Assembly: GCF_000340215.1 (NCBI RefSeq) | Contig: NW_006921534.1 | Location: 4,959,041-5,023,040, forward strand | DNA from: Pseudocercospora fijiensis CIRAD86 | Lineage: Eukaryota > Ascomycota > Dothideomycetes > Mycosphaerellales > Mycosphaerellaceae | Direction of reading: 5' to 3' | Length of the DNA stretch: 64,000 nucleotides | Part shown: positions 45,601 to 53,778 of the stretch, piece after piece | How positions within the stretch are numbered: position 1 is the stretch's first letter | Layout of the letters: each line of letters begins with the position of its first letter | Notes under the pieces: generated by a model | Database searches by the model: none | The model's input: the letters and a program-made list of their open reading frames with translations, nothing else | What the model was told of the DNA's origin: nothing | Made by a program: the position numbers and the translations under genes

Positions 45601-45884
45601 AAAGCCCACACCTGTATCGCTTAGAACAGCAGAAAAAGACTGGGTTCCTCAAGAGAATGAAGGAAAGAATAGCTCCCGATGTGTCCAGGCCTGGATCGTC
45701 GCAGAGCAATCGCCCGCCTTCCAGGTCATCTCCGACATCAAAGCAAACAGCACCAAAAGCACTGGGATCAGGTCCCTTTAGACCCACGCATCAAAACCGG
45801 TCGAGATCTAGACATTTATCTTCTGGGATGATTTATTATAGGGAGCCGGCGAAGAGTCCTGCCCCAGCACCATTTGACAAGTAA
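39645..45884 (+). CDS. Very large coiled-coil protein, 2079 residues
   Basis: One uninterrupted ORF of 6.2 kb. Residues ~1-40 are Ser/Arg-rich and disordered. From about residue 120 to 1480 there is nearly continuous heptad-type sequence dense in Glu, Lys, Gln, Ala and Leu (for example ESLLESAERRVDGLTSEKEK), with recurring His-containing units of the type KHxxELxxL. A second helical region around residues 1590-1770 looks more conserved (DEMAWRTRSFEDYLDNARAE, later EKLVAEHSKRLSKRKSQIVL). The last ~300 residues are Pro/Ser/Arg-rich with possible proline-directed phosphosites (SPKSPRKSAS). It resembles myosin-tail or M-protein-repeat proteins in database descriptions, but I recognise no motor or ATPase domain. 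A scaffold or tethering role is a guess. Confidence 0.88.
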   Translation: MDLTSRGSFGSGSSRPPSRAWSESTERPGSSAGPRTISQEIDHIKTLITRAKDAPQQHSGSVTAVLFRSRNRSGELLTHHHIFHELDALKKRIKHEQQEVKPTLERRISQIDPGQESESEAESVFDERDAELERAQERFDKQKEQLESLLESAERRVDGLTSEKEKLQEQLRQSTSEKQNIQAALQAAQKDISRLNGRVQDVTKALQQTQNQLAETQAEKARVEADRKTAQELVNTLEAQKAEVQASLTAANERLVKLEEHNHQITHHLQTVISTHEESDRTLKEELNVLRARCDSITSERDEQQTAIATLKQQREDDSRHKEKINSISDELDHVTQQTEQLRVSHAQEIETIRTEHERQLETARKAADDLKSQQAETEASAEAKHEETKRLLASELKITGALREQIKGSEGQYSKELDGIRATLKDVEEQLDSARKAYAELQTSAQDKETSTASAFAEKDDEIKKITAELATAMKEKDAQHDQDMTNLEDEFDREKSALLSQYEAALEALNQDNNDRRMQLLQTHEAECQTLQSNLKELQEEYQTTISKNQQEHETAILNLIGRHSSEKEVDRSEIDKQIAELRNSHESELAIMREEHQQTLAELGGVHEKALRAAEEQSLSLARSHESSVNDLRTEHEEEMNKLREKHIADIAVWQKEHDQRSSELKADYEEALRKAEEQMREMKRSHSATLSAVQGRYNEKIEQLRQEQDQKLKTEADKTRREADGLRASHTSEIVELRTGHDTALKSLQAELDQAREDVATRLSASEASDADHKRGLSRAQDEHTAAVAALKAEHTQKLNSLQAELDKALADAKSSNEASSASVAENESRLSKLQSDHDAQLSQLKSNHDTAMSSRDRELHRVREELEKAIAASTKSEAEYEAKMAELQRCHQSAVEKIQAGHRAELAKVQESSDRGIADLRKQHEEQLAAQEAAHRDSDVKGQITLDQTLEDVRNQHDLDLAKSNQEFTQKLTELTRKHQQELAERDAVHLAALSDARESHSRELGHSQAEGTALAQQLREAHQNELSRLKDEHKSQIHAAEATSTAVIDKVGAERRDEVKRLQAEHNTEQMQTNAKYEEERKAIRRELDSAQAALAEQASHHESEAERAREAHREELHNAQMKHDSALSEAQHELEMLRTEHEQALASIKGSLEKQLESTRNTHLKQVGKLQSTLQSQLEQAKSSHEQALSEHDSVWTSRMVQMKEEHSKAISAAVANSDESTASRLKEVEKLHSDALLKALTEAQQQADQRAAAAELQHRAALDAAVAKAQQGGQAEVRNLKKRHQDAVAQIRVNASKHSAARLTELEQTHRKEIESALDQARRAAEENSTSQATAHSRELEKIRLKHSEFQQGELLRLETESASKLAEVEARLEEEKAAELASKQDSFTAEIVAMRTRLDASMTGQAEAERSLASLRQQLAQADRRVNDVKKDCEEHMDALGREKDDLTQQLEQVQASLRDLQATHSGGAATPRTSTSGPLREEVAELKLRVSSMEEERAAMRLLLQKRLDEKNEVARQNEFLVKELEMLLQQRARPKPTPQNTRDALVQTDALVSEPKVDQASIRQMRTRISRPSTGYSSAGRPSTPLSPGARQAKAEDEMAWRTRSFEDYLDNARAELSQLGSVISANEALFARKIEEHVGELQRAKDELAADYLAKIDTLARDKDRMERMVTSKQTAAFAKDQKKLLAEYGEDFDDSVERNAMLTGMPVDQARALRNAEEKLVAEHSKRLSKRKSQIVLKHAEEFQAITQDYDRKMADLINSRSLLEGDLSVDPSRFEHEYGQFSTRSQQLADERRSISPKSPRKSASPLKVRAPNSVSTPPPQSTSTPWEPTPADIPPPLRTKKERTSNPRTSLSIPRGRSLPRNVVHVGSRDDPDATSQPWQPRRRGSGKHPPVPQRSLMGPKATADTFSPAPRVILKDTSPEPQASPISARGRTSVRPSTNPTLFPKAASNLGIDPTEFEKQRQVENLARIESPHLYRLEQQKKTGFLKRMKERIAPDVSRPGSSQSNRPPSRSSPTSKQTAPKALGSGPFRPTHQNRSRSRHLSSGMIYYREPAKSPAPAPFDK

Positions 45885-46154
45885 TTGGCGAGGAGCTACC
45901 AGCGACGACATGTTTGAACGATTTACATGTTTCATGACATTAACGAACAAGCTTTTTTGGGAAACCAGTAGTGAATTTTAGTATAGCATGGCGAGCATAA
46001 TCTTCATTTCTGAACATTCTGCATGTATGGCGGAAACGTGGATGCTCCACAAGAGAGATCATAATTTACTTCCTCTACTTTCAACAATTCTCGTCAACTC
46101 CACATTTCCCAAATTCCCCCAAAATTCCAATCCAGTGTTGACGTATGTACGTAC

Positions 46155-46221
46155 TTACGCTGATGGCAAAACAGCAATACACTCAATCTCAACATCTAAG
46201 ATAGATAAACAACACATCAGT

Positions 46222-46255
<34 letters not shown>

Positions 46256-46708
46256 CCCATCATCACTCGCGTAACACTCACCGGTCCCCAAAGGCAACTG
46301 CTTCGCCGCAACACAAGTCCTACAAGGTTTCTTCTCCCCCCAGTACTTGGTATAAACGGCATTCATGTCCGCAAAATTCTTCATGTCGTCGATGAAGACG
46401 TTGACTTTGACTGCGTTCTCGATCGAAGTTCCCGCGGCTTGGAGGACGGCGGAGAGGTTTTTTATGCATTGGTGCTGGATCCATACAAGCGTTGTTAGAG
46501 AAGGGGGATGGGATGAGAGGGTGAGGATGAGGATTAGACGCACGGTTCTATCGGCGATGCTTCCTTCGACTAGTTTTCCCGTTTCGGGGTCCATGGCTAC
46601 TTGGCCCGAGCAGTAGACTGTGCCGTTGGCGACGATGGCTTGGGAGTAGATTCCTGGGAGGGGCTTTGGGGCGGAGTCGGTGAGGATGACTTTTTTGTTT
46701 GCGGACAT
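46155..46708 (-). CDS. RidA/YjgF/YER057c family reactive-intermediate deaminase
   Basis: Three exons: 46708-46544, 46474-46282 and 46195-46155, 132 residues. RidA proteins hydrolyse reactive enamines and imines released by PLP enzymes such as threonine dehydratase; the yeast homologues Mmf1 and Hmf1 act in mitochondria and cytosol. Family blocks are present: LPGIYSQAIVANGTVYCSGQ, CIKNLSAVLQAAGTSIENAV, DMNAVYTKYWG, and KKPCRTCVAAKQLPLGTDVE then IECIAV. The Arg of the PxRTCV substrate-binding block is there; the residue usually Ala before it is Cys. Intron 1 is 69 nt, a multiple of three without a stop. Intron 2 (86 nt) contains an 11-unit ATC repeat. No mitochondrial presequence is evident. 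Confidence 0.93.
46220..46252. repeat. ATC trinucleotide microsatellite, 11 units, inside an intron
   Basis: Eleven perfect ATC units (GAT on the transcribed strand) within intron 2 of the RidA-family gene, between its 5' splice site at 46281 and acceptor at 46196. Confidence 0.95.
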
Positions 46709-47325
46709 TGTTGCTGAGGATGGGGGATGGGGGAGAATTCTTTGGGGGACTATTGGTGAGGTGAGGTGTCTCGCTTGTGAGGTGTCTTGCTTGTGAATGG
46801 ATTGGCTTTGTTGGCAGGTTTTTTTGGCTTATGTAGGAGCCGTGGTATCGATAACAAGCTTGCCCGTAACAGGGCGTGCCGGGCAAGCTCTTTCCATACC
46901 GCCCTGCCAACAAAAGCTTCTTCCTTCCGATTTCGGCTTATATTGGAATTGGAGACAGGTTTATGGAAGGAGCAGCTCAGTGGATGGAGGAATTTCGGAA
47001 GGGACAATCAATTGGAATGGCTATTATGATACCATAGTGCTACTCGAGTCATGAAAAAGAATGCTGCAGCGGCCTTGAGTCAGCAAGAGCTGTTTTATTG
47101 TGAAGGACGCGCTTCAAATCAGTCGCTCTTCAATCCGGTCGTGGTCTTACGTCGCTGTGCGAAAGCAAACGGCCACTGCTGCTATGGTCTCCCGGAGTCG
47201 CGCTTCTGCTGTTTGAGACCATCATTCCCTGCCCTTGGCCCAAAAGCGCTACGTTCTGCTCCCGTTAAGAGCTCATTCTCTCTGGCTCCACACCACTACG
47301 CGCAACGCGATTAACACCGCAACAT
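46709..47325. other. Intergenic, RidA promoter side and 3' flank of a hypothetical gene
   Basis: About 620 bp; only short overlapping ORFs on both strands; no feature recognised. Confidence 0.5.
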
Positions 47326-48516
47326 TCACTTCGCAGAGTCACGACGCTCCTGTTGAGCACGTCTGTTCCGTCTCCGTCCACCGCCACTGGCCCTAGCCTC
47401 CGCCACGTTCTGGTCTGAATTCTCACACAGTCTGCGCCAGCCCTCGTGATGTTGCTCCATGGCGCGATCGTCCGGTGTCTGCTCTTGCAGTCGCTTCTGC
47501 TTGCCATTCATGCGGTAGTCAAAGATCGCCTTTGCCTTCCTAGCCAGCGCCTTGTTCTCAGAGTTCAACAGCAGTTCCTTGATGCCGAGCCACTCCTCCC
47601 TGGTGTACACATGGTTACTCCACCTGTCCCATGCTGCTGTGATAGCCCGAACAGTCACCACATCATTAACTGGAAGATACTGCGTAACATCTCGCAGCAT
47701 GTTCTCGACATCTTCAGGGACTGTCTCGGTCACTCTGTTCTTTAACTCCGTCCTCAAGGCGTTTGTCACACTTGGGGGCCGGATCTGGAGTGCCACGGCA
47801 ACCTGATAGCTTTCCAGGAGACCCAGAATTCCTGTCTCGCTGGGCTCGCTCGGGCCGAAATTAATGAGATTTTCATTCTCACCTTCGTTGGACTTCATCC
47901 AATTGAGCGCGTCCTTGACGAATGTTATGCGTGGGTAGTCGGCCGCTTTGACACCTTCCAAGTACAGCCCCATCTGCTTTTTGCCTCCAGGCAATCTTGG
48001 AGCTGACGTTGAGGCCTCAGACTCACTGCCGCAGTCGAATTTCGAATGAGGTTGCGATGACGTGCCCTCATTGGACGAGAATTGCTCATTCGCAGCTCGA
48101 GAAAAGCGCTTCAATAGTCGTAAAGGAATATTTTGGACAAACTCGTCACCGACATATATTTCCACCATTTCGTCGTATCGACGCTTCTGCGATGGTCGGT
48201 CGGTCTTGGCAATCTTCTTGCCCTCGCGAGTGCCATAACCAATGAAAGTGATGGAACCGTCCATTGCGTAATCTGTGTAGACGGGATGGTCAACGTATCC
48301 GAATTCTGGAAAGTAATAAAGTCGCTGCCTAGTCCACGAGGGGTATTGATGCCAGAATGGTTCCGGGGCTGGCTGTTCTTCAATCCCGGAATTGGCTTCG
48401 GTTATGCCTGTCGGATGTCCAAGCAGGCGAGGCTCGTATAAAAATGTTGTCCCTTCGGGACTGGTGTATCGAGCTTGCTGCGGCGTGTATGGTTCTGCTT
48501 GGGGGTTGAGACCCAT
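47326..48516 (-). CDS. Hypothetical protein
   Basis: Not recognised. 396 residues from the ATG at 48516 (MGLNPQAEPYTPQQARYTSP); the frame continues upstream to an ATG at 48654 with an Arg-rich, less convincing start. It contains Tyr/Trp/Pro-rich sequence (PFWHQYPSWTRQRLYYFPEF), a BTB-like edge (EIYVGDEFVQNIPLRLLKRF) followed by an all-helical region, and a basic tail (GGGRRRNRRAQQERRDSAK). Fungal BTB-like hypothetical proteins share the VGDE...F.VP/IP...L pattern, so a BTB-related fold is possible but unproven. Confidence 0.7.
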   Translation of the reverse strand: MGLNPQAEPYTPQQARYTSPEGTTFLYEPRLLGHPTGITEANSGIEEQPAPEPFWHQYPSWTRQRLYYFPEFGYVDHPVYTDYAMDGSITFIGYGTREGKKIAKTDRPSQKRRYDEMVEIYVGDEFVQNIPLRLLKRFSRAANEQFSSNEGTSSQPHSKFDCGSESEASTSAPRLPGGKKQMGLYLEGVKAADYPRITFVKDALNWMKSNEGENENLINFGPSEPSETGILGLLESYQVAVALQIRPPSVTNALRTELKNRVTETVPEDVENMLRDVTQYLPVNDVVTVRAITAAWDRWSNHVYTREEWLGIKELLLNSENKALARKAKAIFDYRMNGKQKRLQEQTPDDRAMEQHHEGWRRLCENSDQNVAEARASGGGRRRNRRAQQERRDSAK

Positions 48517-48660
48517 GAATGATTGTGTGAAGGTCGTTGGTAAGCGTGTCCAAGGCTTGTCTGGCGGTGTCGATGGAAAGCAGAAAGGTATGCGATGGAG
48601 CGGCCTTCTCAAATATCTCCTGCGCCACGCCCGTGAATGAGCAGGTCGCGCCATTGTCAA

Positions 48661-49340
48661 AGATCTTGTGACGCAGAGCGGTCATTTTGGAGAGGCAATC
48701 CAGCGCCGATACATGTGACAGCGTGAGTGCACGCTCGTGAATACTTATTGGATGAAGTCAGTAGAAATAGCTGTCAACGGGCGTGGTCTGGGTTCAGTCA
48801 TTGCGATGTCGAGTCGCAGGTGGATTTGTTTGTGTCTCGTTCATTTCGAACTTGAAGATAAAAGAAGTATGGATCATGGTGGACCGCACCCGTCATGCAT
48901 CCTACCGCTTGCCAGCTGCGAACAGCAACCACAAACGCAACCGCGATCGTGCATGTTGCCTTCCCTGTTGATACGAGCGAGAGCCATATACCTTCCTGTA
49001 TCTCTCCGCTCAAGGCTCTTCCTCAAGTGCTCGTGATCGTGTATCAGAAGAACAGCCGCTCTCGATGTGCGCTGCAGACATTCGCGAAAGAGTTTCACTG
49101 TACTGTGAGAGATGGAAAACGAGCGAGGTCGAAGCAATGTTTCACTTTGCGGTAGAATATCCCTGCTTCAATGCCCCACTCTCATTGGCTTGGCATGCGC
49201 GTCTACGGCTGGCGCGTCGCTGAAACTTCGTGTAGATGACCTTCTCAGGTGACGGCTTTGAATTTGGTAGGAACAGGAAGGCCGAACATAAGTAGCGAGT
49301 GTCTGCTCGCTGCTTGTGGATGCCTCGTCCAGCGCCAGTC
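48661..49340. other. Divergent intergenic region upstream of NUC1
   Basis: About 680 bp between outward-facing genes; short ORFs only. Confidence 0.5.
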
Positions 49341-50384
49341 ATGTCGAAGTTTACGTTGGCCGTCGTCGCTGGCGCAGGCGCAGCAGTTGGAGCTGCGACA
49401 ACCGCGGCTCTGTACGGTCTGGGGAGGCCGAAAGAGAAGCACACAGATACTATCGCGACTACCACAACGACAACCTCGACGCCCGCATCGCGAACTGGCC
49501 CACCAGCTCCTGTACCGATTGCGCTTCCACGAGACGATCCAAAAGTACCCTCGATCCCTCCAGTCGACCCCGCTGGAGTCTTCCAATATGGCTTTCCCGG
49601 ACCGGTCGCCGACATTCGAAATGCATGCTCCTTGACTTCGTCTTTCAACCGAGCGACCAGAAATCCCCATTGGGTGGCAGAACACATCACTCCAGCAAGC
49701 CTGCTGATGCAAGGCGGTGACAGGAGACATTCAGCATTTGCGGAAGACATGAGCATACCAGAAAAGTTCAGAGCCAAGTTGAAGGACTACTACAGGTCAG
49801 GCTACGATCGCGGACACCAGGTCCCTGCTGCAGATGCGAAGTGGAGTCAAGAAGCCATGGATTCGACCTTTGCGCTGTCAAATATGTGCCCGCAGGTTGG
49901 AGACGGCTTCAATCGAGACTATTGGGCACATTTTGAAGATTTCTGCAGGAGATTGACTTCGTTCTATCCCTCTGTGCGAATAGTGACTGGGCCTCTGTAT
50001 CTGCCAAAACGAGATGCGGATGGCAAGTGGAAAGTGACGTACGAAGTGGTTGGACATCCACCAAACGTTGCAGTGCCCACTCACTTCTACAAGATCATCT
50101 TCGCCGAGGATGGAAAGACTGGAGGCAAAGTCAGCTTGGGTGCATTTGTGTTGCCGAACGATAAAATTCCCAACGATAAGCCGCTCCAAGACTTCGAAGT
50201 GCCTCTCGAGGCAGTTGAGCGTGCGTCGGGTCTGGAGTTCGCGAGCCTGCTTCCCGCTGCACGGCGAAAACAGTTGTGTAAAGAGGTGGCTTGCAGTATC
50301 ATCGTGAAGGAATACAAGGAGAGACAGAAGACCATGTTGAGTCCCCCTCCGACAAAGCCTGCAGTCACAGCTTGGAACCAGTGA
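49341..50384 (+). CDS. NUC1: Mitochondrial DNA/RNA non-specific endonuclease (endonuclease G type)
   Basis: Single exon, 347 residues from the ATG at 49341 (an earlier in-frame ATG at 49299 would add 14). The N-terminus (MSKFTLAVVAGAGAAVGAAT) is a hydrophobic inner-membrane anchor or targeting segment, followed by a Thr/Pro-rich linker. The nuclease core opens FQYGFPGPVADIRNACSLTS and carries the beta-beta-alpha-metal catalytic block YDRGHQVPAADAKWSQ, with the catalytic His and a downstream Asn in NMCPQVGDGFNRDYWAHFE. Nuc1 degrades nucleic acid in mitochondria and can move to the nucleus in cell death. Length and order of blocks match the family. It converges with TIM13. Confidence 0.94.
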   Translation: MSKFTLAVVAGAGAAVGAATTAALYGLGRPKEKHTDTIATTTTTTSTPASRTGPPAPVPIALPRDDPKVPSIPPVDPAGVFQYGFPGPVADIRNACSLTSSFNRATRNPHWVAEHITPASLLMQGGDRRHSAFAEDMSIPEKFRAKLKDYYRSGYDRGHQVPAADAKWSQEAMDSTFALSNMCPQVGDGFNRDYWAHFEDFCRRLTSFYPSVRIVTGPLYLPKRDADGKWKVTYEVVGHPPNVAVPTHFYKIIFAEDGKTGGKVSLGAFVLPNDKIPNDKPLQDFEVPLEAVERASGLEFASLLPAARRKQLCKEVACSIIVKEYKERQKTMLSPPPTKPAVTAWNQ

Positions 50385-50661
50385 TATAACAAGGCGTTTG
50401 CATATCATAAATTTTGGCGTGGAGTTCTGGAGCATTCGCACTTCCGGCGTTCTCCTCCACGCTACTGGCATCAGAGCATGGATATATCTGGCGCTGTTTC
50501 TTGCAACGCATAATGTACAACGAGCACCAGCTCTACTGTCCTCAAATTCATGACAACTTCTTCTTCCGATTTGATGTGCAGCCCCAAACGCCAGGCAAAT
50601 GCATCTCACTCATTGTCTTTTCGGGATTTCCTCCTTTTCCTCAGTTCGGTGTGGTGTCATC

Positions 50662-50978
50662 TCAAAGCCCAAAAGCACCTTGTCCACTTCCTATACCTTT
50701 CTGCACGTGTCCGAGGTATTGTTTCGATACGGTATTCCAGCTCGCCATGTACTTCTCCATGCAGGCCGTGTAGCAACTCGTCTCGCCGGAACTTAAGGAC
50801 GAGCCAGGTTTTGGTACGCAGCGCTCGAAGCAGTGTTCGTTGAGCTTCTATCATTCGTTTTAGAGAAGTGGCTTTGATCCGCTGCGAGTTGTCTGCTTAC
50901 CTCTACCAGCAATCTTGCATTCGCGAGCGCAGCTTGTTGGCGGACTTGGTCCATGATTTGTTGCTTTGCGTCGGCCAT
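50662..50978 (-). CDS. TIM13: Mitochondrial import inner membrane translocase subunit Tim13
   Basis: Exons 50978-50901 and 50847-50662 (53-nt intron), 87 residues. Small intermembrane-space chaperone that, with Tim8, escorts membrane proteins to TIM22 and the outer-membrane SAM complex. After MADAKQQIMDQVRQQAALAN the twin CX3C motifs appear once exon 2 is joined: HCFERCVPKPGSSLSSGE and SCYTACMEKYMASWNTV. The chain ends GSGQGAFGL. Plain ORF reading of exon 1 runs into intron sequence and hides both cysteine motifs. Confidence 0.95.
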
Positions 50979-51357
50979 GGTCGATAAGCTGGGATCACAG
51001 CTATATTGGTATTGCTGTGAGTGCGTTGTTTCTCTGTTGAATTAGGGTCGCAGTTATCCCAATGTAGCTGCACTTTGTCGATGTCGTCGCCTTGGAAGTG
51101 CTTGCGGTCTGACCGCGGGAATGCTTGCGGCCGAGATTCGGTCGAGAGCCTGAGTGTAAACATCCATATCCCCTACCTCCTTCTCAGGCTCTTCATGGTG
51201 ACTTCTTCCGCTCTGTGTGTACCTTCCACGTCATCTCAGTTGCCATCACTTTCTTCTATATCTGGTTTAGCGGCTGGAAGAAGTCTTCTGTGAAGAGCCT
51301 GAGGACAAATGTCGCAAAGCGGCTATTCTATCCTTATAAGGATGCAGTCTATACTGA
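50979..51357. other. Intergenic upstream of TIM13
   Basis: About 380 bp. A 78-codon (+) frame at 51125-51361 has one hydrophobic stretch (FHVISVAITFFYIWFSGW) but no family resemblance; probably fortuitous. Confidence 0.45.
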
Positions 51358-51606
51358 ATAGCAGACCAACCACGCATTGTCGTCAAAAGTTATGTTAGAA
51401 TTGATCCTAGATATCGTTTCAAAGAAACAAAGCCTCTATATATTGTTGAGCATATTGTCAAAGATGCAGAAATGAAAATTACAAAACACTCCTTCGTAAG
51501 AAACGCTATGCGAATAGCGTCTAGATTGCCTACAAAGGGCAGCAACACTGTATCCCTAGAAGGCTTCCAACCACCCGAGGACTATAAGAAATACCGATAT
51601 AGATAG
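51358..51606 (+). pseudogene. Isolated coding fragment without start codon
   Basis: An 82-codon frame with no initial ATG, running to TAG at 51604-51606. It reads like genuine protein (RIVVKSYVRIDPRYRFKETK, ITKHSFVRNAMRIASRLPTK, SLEGFQPPEDYKKYRYR). It sits at the left edge of a gene-poor stretch and is followed 30 bp later by a TGTTAG...CTAACA sequence, so it may be the last remnant of a retroelement or of a host gene. The family was not recognised. Confidence 0.35.
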
Positions 51607-52649
51607 CTCCAAGTGTTACCAGATAGCAGACGTAGATGTTAGTAATGCTGTAGGCCAGCAGGGCTAACAAGCCAGTCAGCTAGCTGTTAGCTTGAAAAGA
51701 GACCCGGGCGCAATTTAGACACGATAGACCGCTAGCTTGCAGCTTGAATCCCTCTCGATCCACCTCTTCAATTTTCTTGCTTTAAGTTGAATACATCTTG
51801 TATTATGCTGTCGTGTTTCGACTTTCAATCTAAAGGATTGTCTCCCGCTGGTTGTATAGCTTCTTAAATCTATAAGGATGTCTACTTGCATTAGTTAACT
51901 TTAGTCCTTAGACCCTTGCTAACGTAAGGAGCAGTAAGCAGGCAGCATCAGTTGAAAGTCCGATAGTGGAAGGTGCGTGTTGTGCCTGCCTCTGCTACTT
52001 GCGTTCAATCAGGAAGGGGCTGAAACGGAGATAGCATATCCCCCCTTCGACATGTTGGTTCACTTCTGTAGCACGCGCGCCGCATCAAACATCATCTCAT
52101 AAGGCCAGAAGCTGCTGTGTAGTCACCTAGGCCACAAGACACACCTGCCTTCTTGGCGCTCACCGAGTCGACGTCGCAAGAGTTGTTCGAAGCCGCCCTG
52201 CGACGTCGCATTACCATAGGCAGTCTTATAAGCCCAATGCACACCAGCTGGCCAAAGCTAACGATCATCACACCGGGATGCTGCGCTGTTGTCAATATCT
52301 GAGGACAGCCCTCGGGCTGCGAAGACTTCCTCACGTAGACATGGCCATCCTAAAGACACGAAGATCGCCAACCTTTCCTCACTAAGCATGCTTACAGATG
52401 ATGTTACAGCTATCACTGCTGATACTAAACCCATAAGAGACTGCCCGTGAAAGCTGCATTTATAACCAAGCTTTGAGCTTTGCGATCCTTGAGGTCAGCA
52501 AGGATCAGCGTCTGTGACAGTACCTCATCAAGAATTACCTCTTTTGATGTAGCTGGACATCAAAAGCAACATGCCGTGGTAACATCACAAACCATTCCAG
52601 ATGACTTACTGATCCGCATTTTCCGACTACTTTTCAGTATCATCTCATA
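51607..52649. other. Gene-poor stretch with possible LTR remnant
   Basis: About 1 kb without a credible ORF. A 33-bp sequence at 51637-51669 begins TGTTAG and ends CTAACA, the usual LTR termini, and the following ~230 bp (CTTCAATTTTCTTGCTTTAA and neighbours) resembles the untranslated end of fungal LTRs. No second copy is in the window, so this is only suggestive. Confidence 0.35.
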
Positions 52650-53778
52650 ATGCTCTTCTTCATCCTACTAACTATCAGCATCGCTCTTGCTTGCGAGACT
52701 GACGAAGATTGCAGTCTGAACGGCATTTGCTCCGAGTATGCTGGCGAATGCAAATGTGATGCTGGCTAGCGAGGCGAAGATTGTAGAGAGCTTGAAATCG
52801 TCCCTGCGAGAAGGGACACTGGGTACAATCGCACTGGTGAGAGCATTTCGAGTTGGTGTTTCAGTGTTGTACAAGATCCACACGATAAGGATTTCCATCA
52901 TGCCTTCCTCTCTGAGTTCAGCAACCATTGCGGCCTCGACTACTGGTCGCCATACAGTCGGATCATACGAGCAGAGTCGAAGACAGGACCAGCTGGACCT
53001 TATATATTTGCCGAAGAAGTCGTGGGCCATTTCGCTCACAATCCTACTGTAGTGTACAGTCCCGCGGATGAGCCGCACTTACCACACTACATTGGATGTC
53101 CGCAGAAGGTCCAAGACAAGTGCACTGATCCTAGCTTCCCGTGCGGACCTGGAAACTTCCACAATGGAGAAAGCGGCATTTCTGTCCTGTCCTCGCTAGA
53201 CTTGAAGAAATGGAAACATCACGGCCAGGTTATCAAAGGTGAAAACAGCAAGAACTGGAACGCTGTCGTAACGAATCCTTCTCCTCTTCCACTACTCGAG
53301 GAAATTTTCTCTCGATCTTGCAGCTCTAGCTAACATGTGTTTACTCCACAGCGGCCTCGCAAAGGCACATAGGTTTGACGGAGAATACACACGTCTCAAC
53401 AATGATCAACCAATTTTCAGGAATCCAGCTGAGGACCCTTTCACCTAGCAGGATGTTCGTGGCAACTATCATATGTTGGTCCACTCTCTTGAGAAGGAAG
53501 GTGGGTTCGGCGACGGTCCCCAAGTCGGACGACATGCTTTCTCGCGCTCGATCAATGGTCCCTGGTCATTCAATACGAAGACGCTAGCCTTTAGTACGCT
53601 TGTGAAGTACGACGATGGGAGTGAGATCAACTTCTATCGTCGAGAACGGCCGCAGCTATTTTTCAGTGACGATGGGAATATAACGCCTCTGTACCTGACG
53701 ACTGGTGTATAGGAGAAAGGTAGTCCCATGAGTTATTCGGTGATTGTGCCTTTTGGGGAAACTGATAAGGGTACCTGA
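52650..53778 (+). pseudogene. Secreted EGF-domain glycosidase-like gene disabled by three TAG codons
   Basis: Starts with a clear signal peptide (MLFFILLTISIALAC) and an EGF-like cysteine module (CETDEDCSLNGIC, CKCDAG-stop-RGEDC). A propeller-type glycosidase-like region follows (HNPTVVYSPADEPHLPHYIG, GISVLSSLDLKKWKHHGQVI). Past a presumed intron ending at 53351 it continues with LAKAHRFDGEYTRL and GNYHMLVHSLEKEGGFGDGP. TAG codons interrupt it at 52767-52769, 53446-53448 and 53710-53712; homologue-like context suggests Trp, Trp and Gln originally. The frame then runs on to a final TGA at 53776-53778. No canonical GT donor is evident for the presumed intron, a possible further lesion. The intact gene would encode a secreted polysaccharide-acting enzyme. 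Confidence 0.75.
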
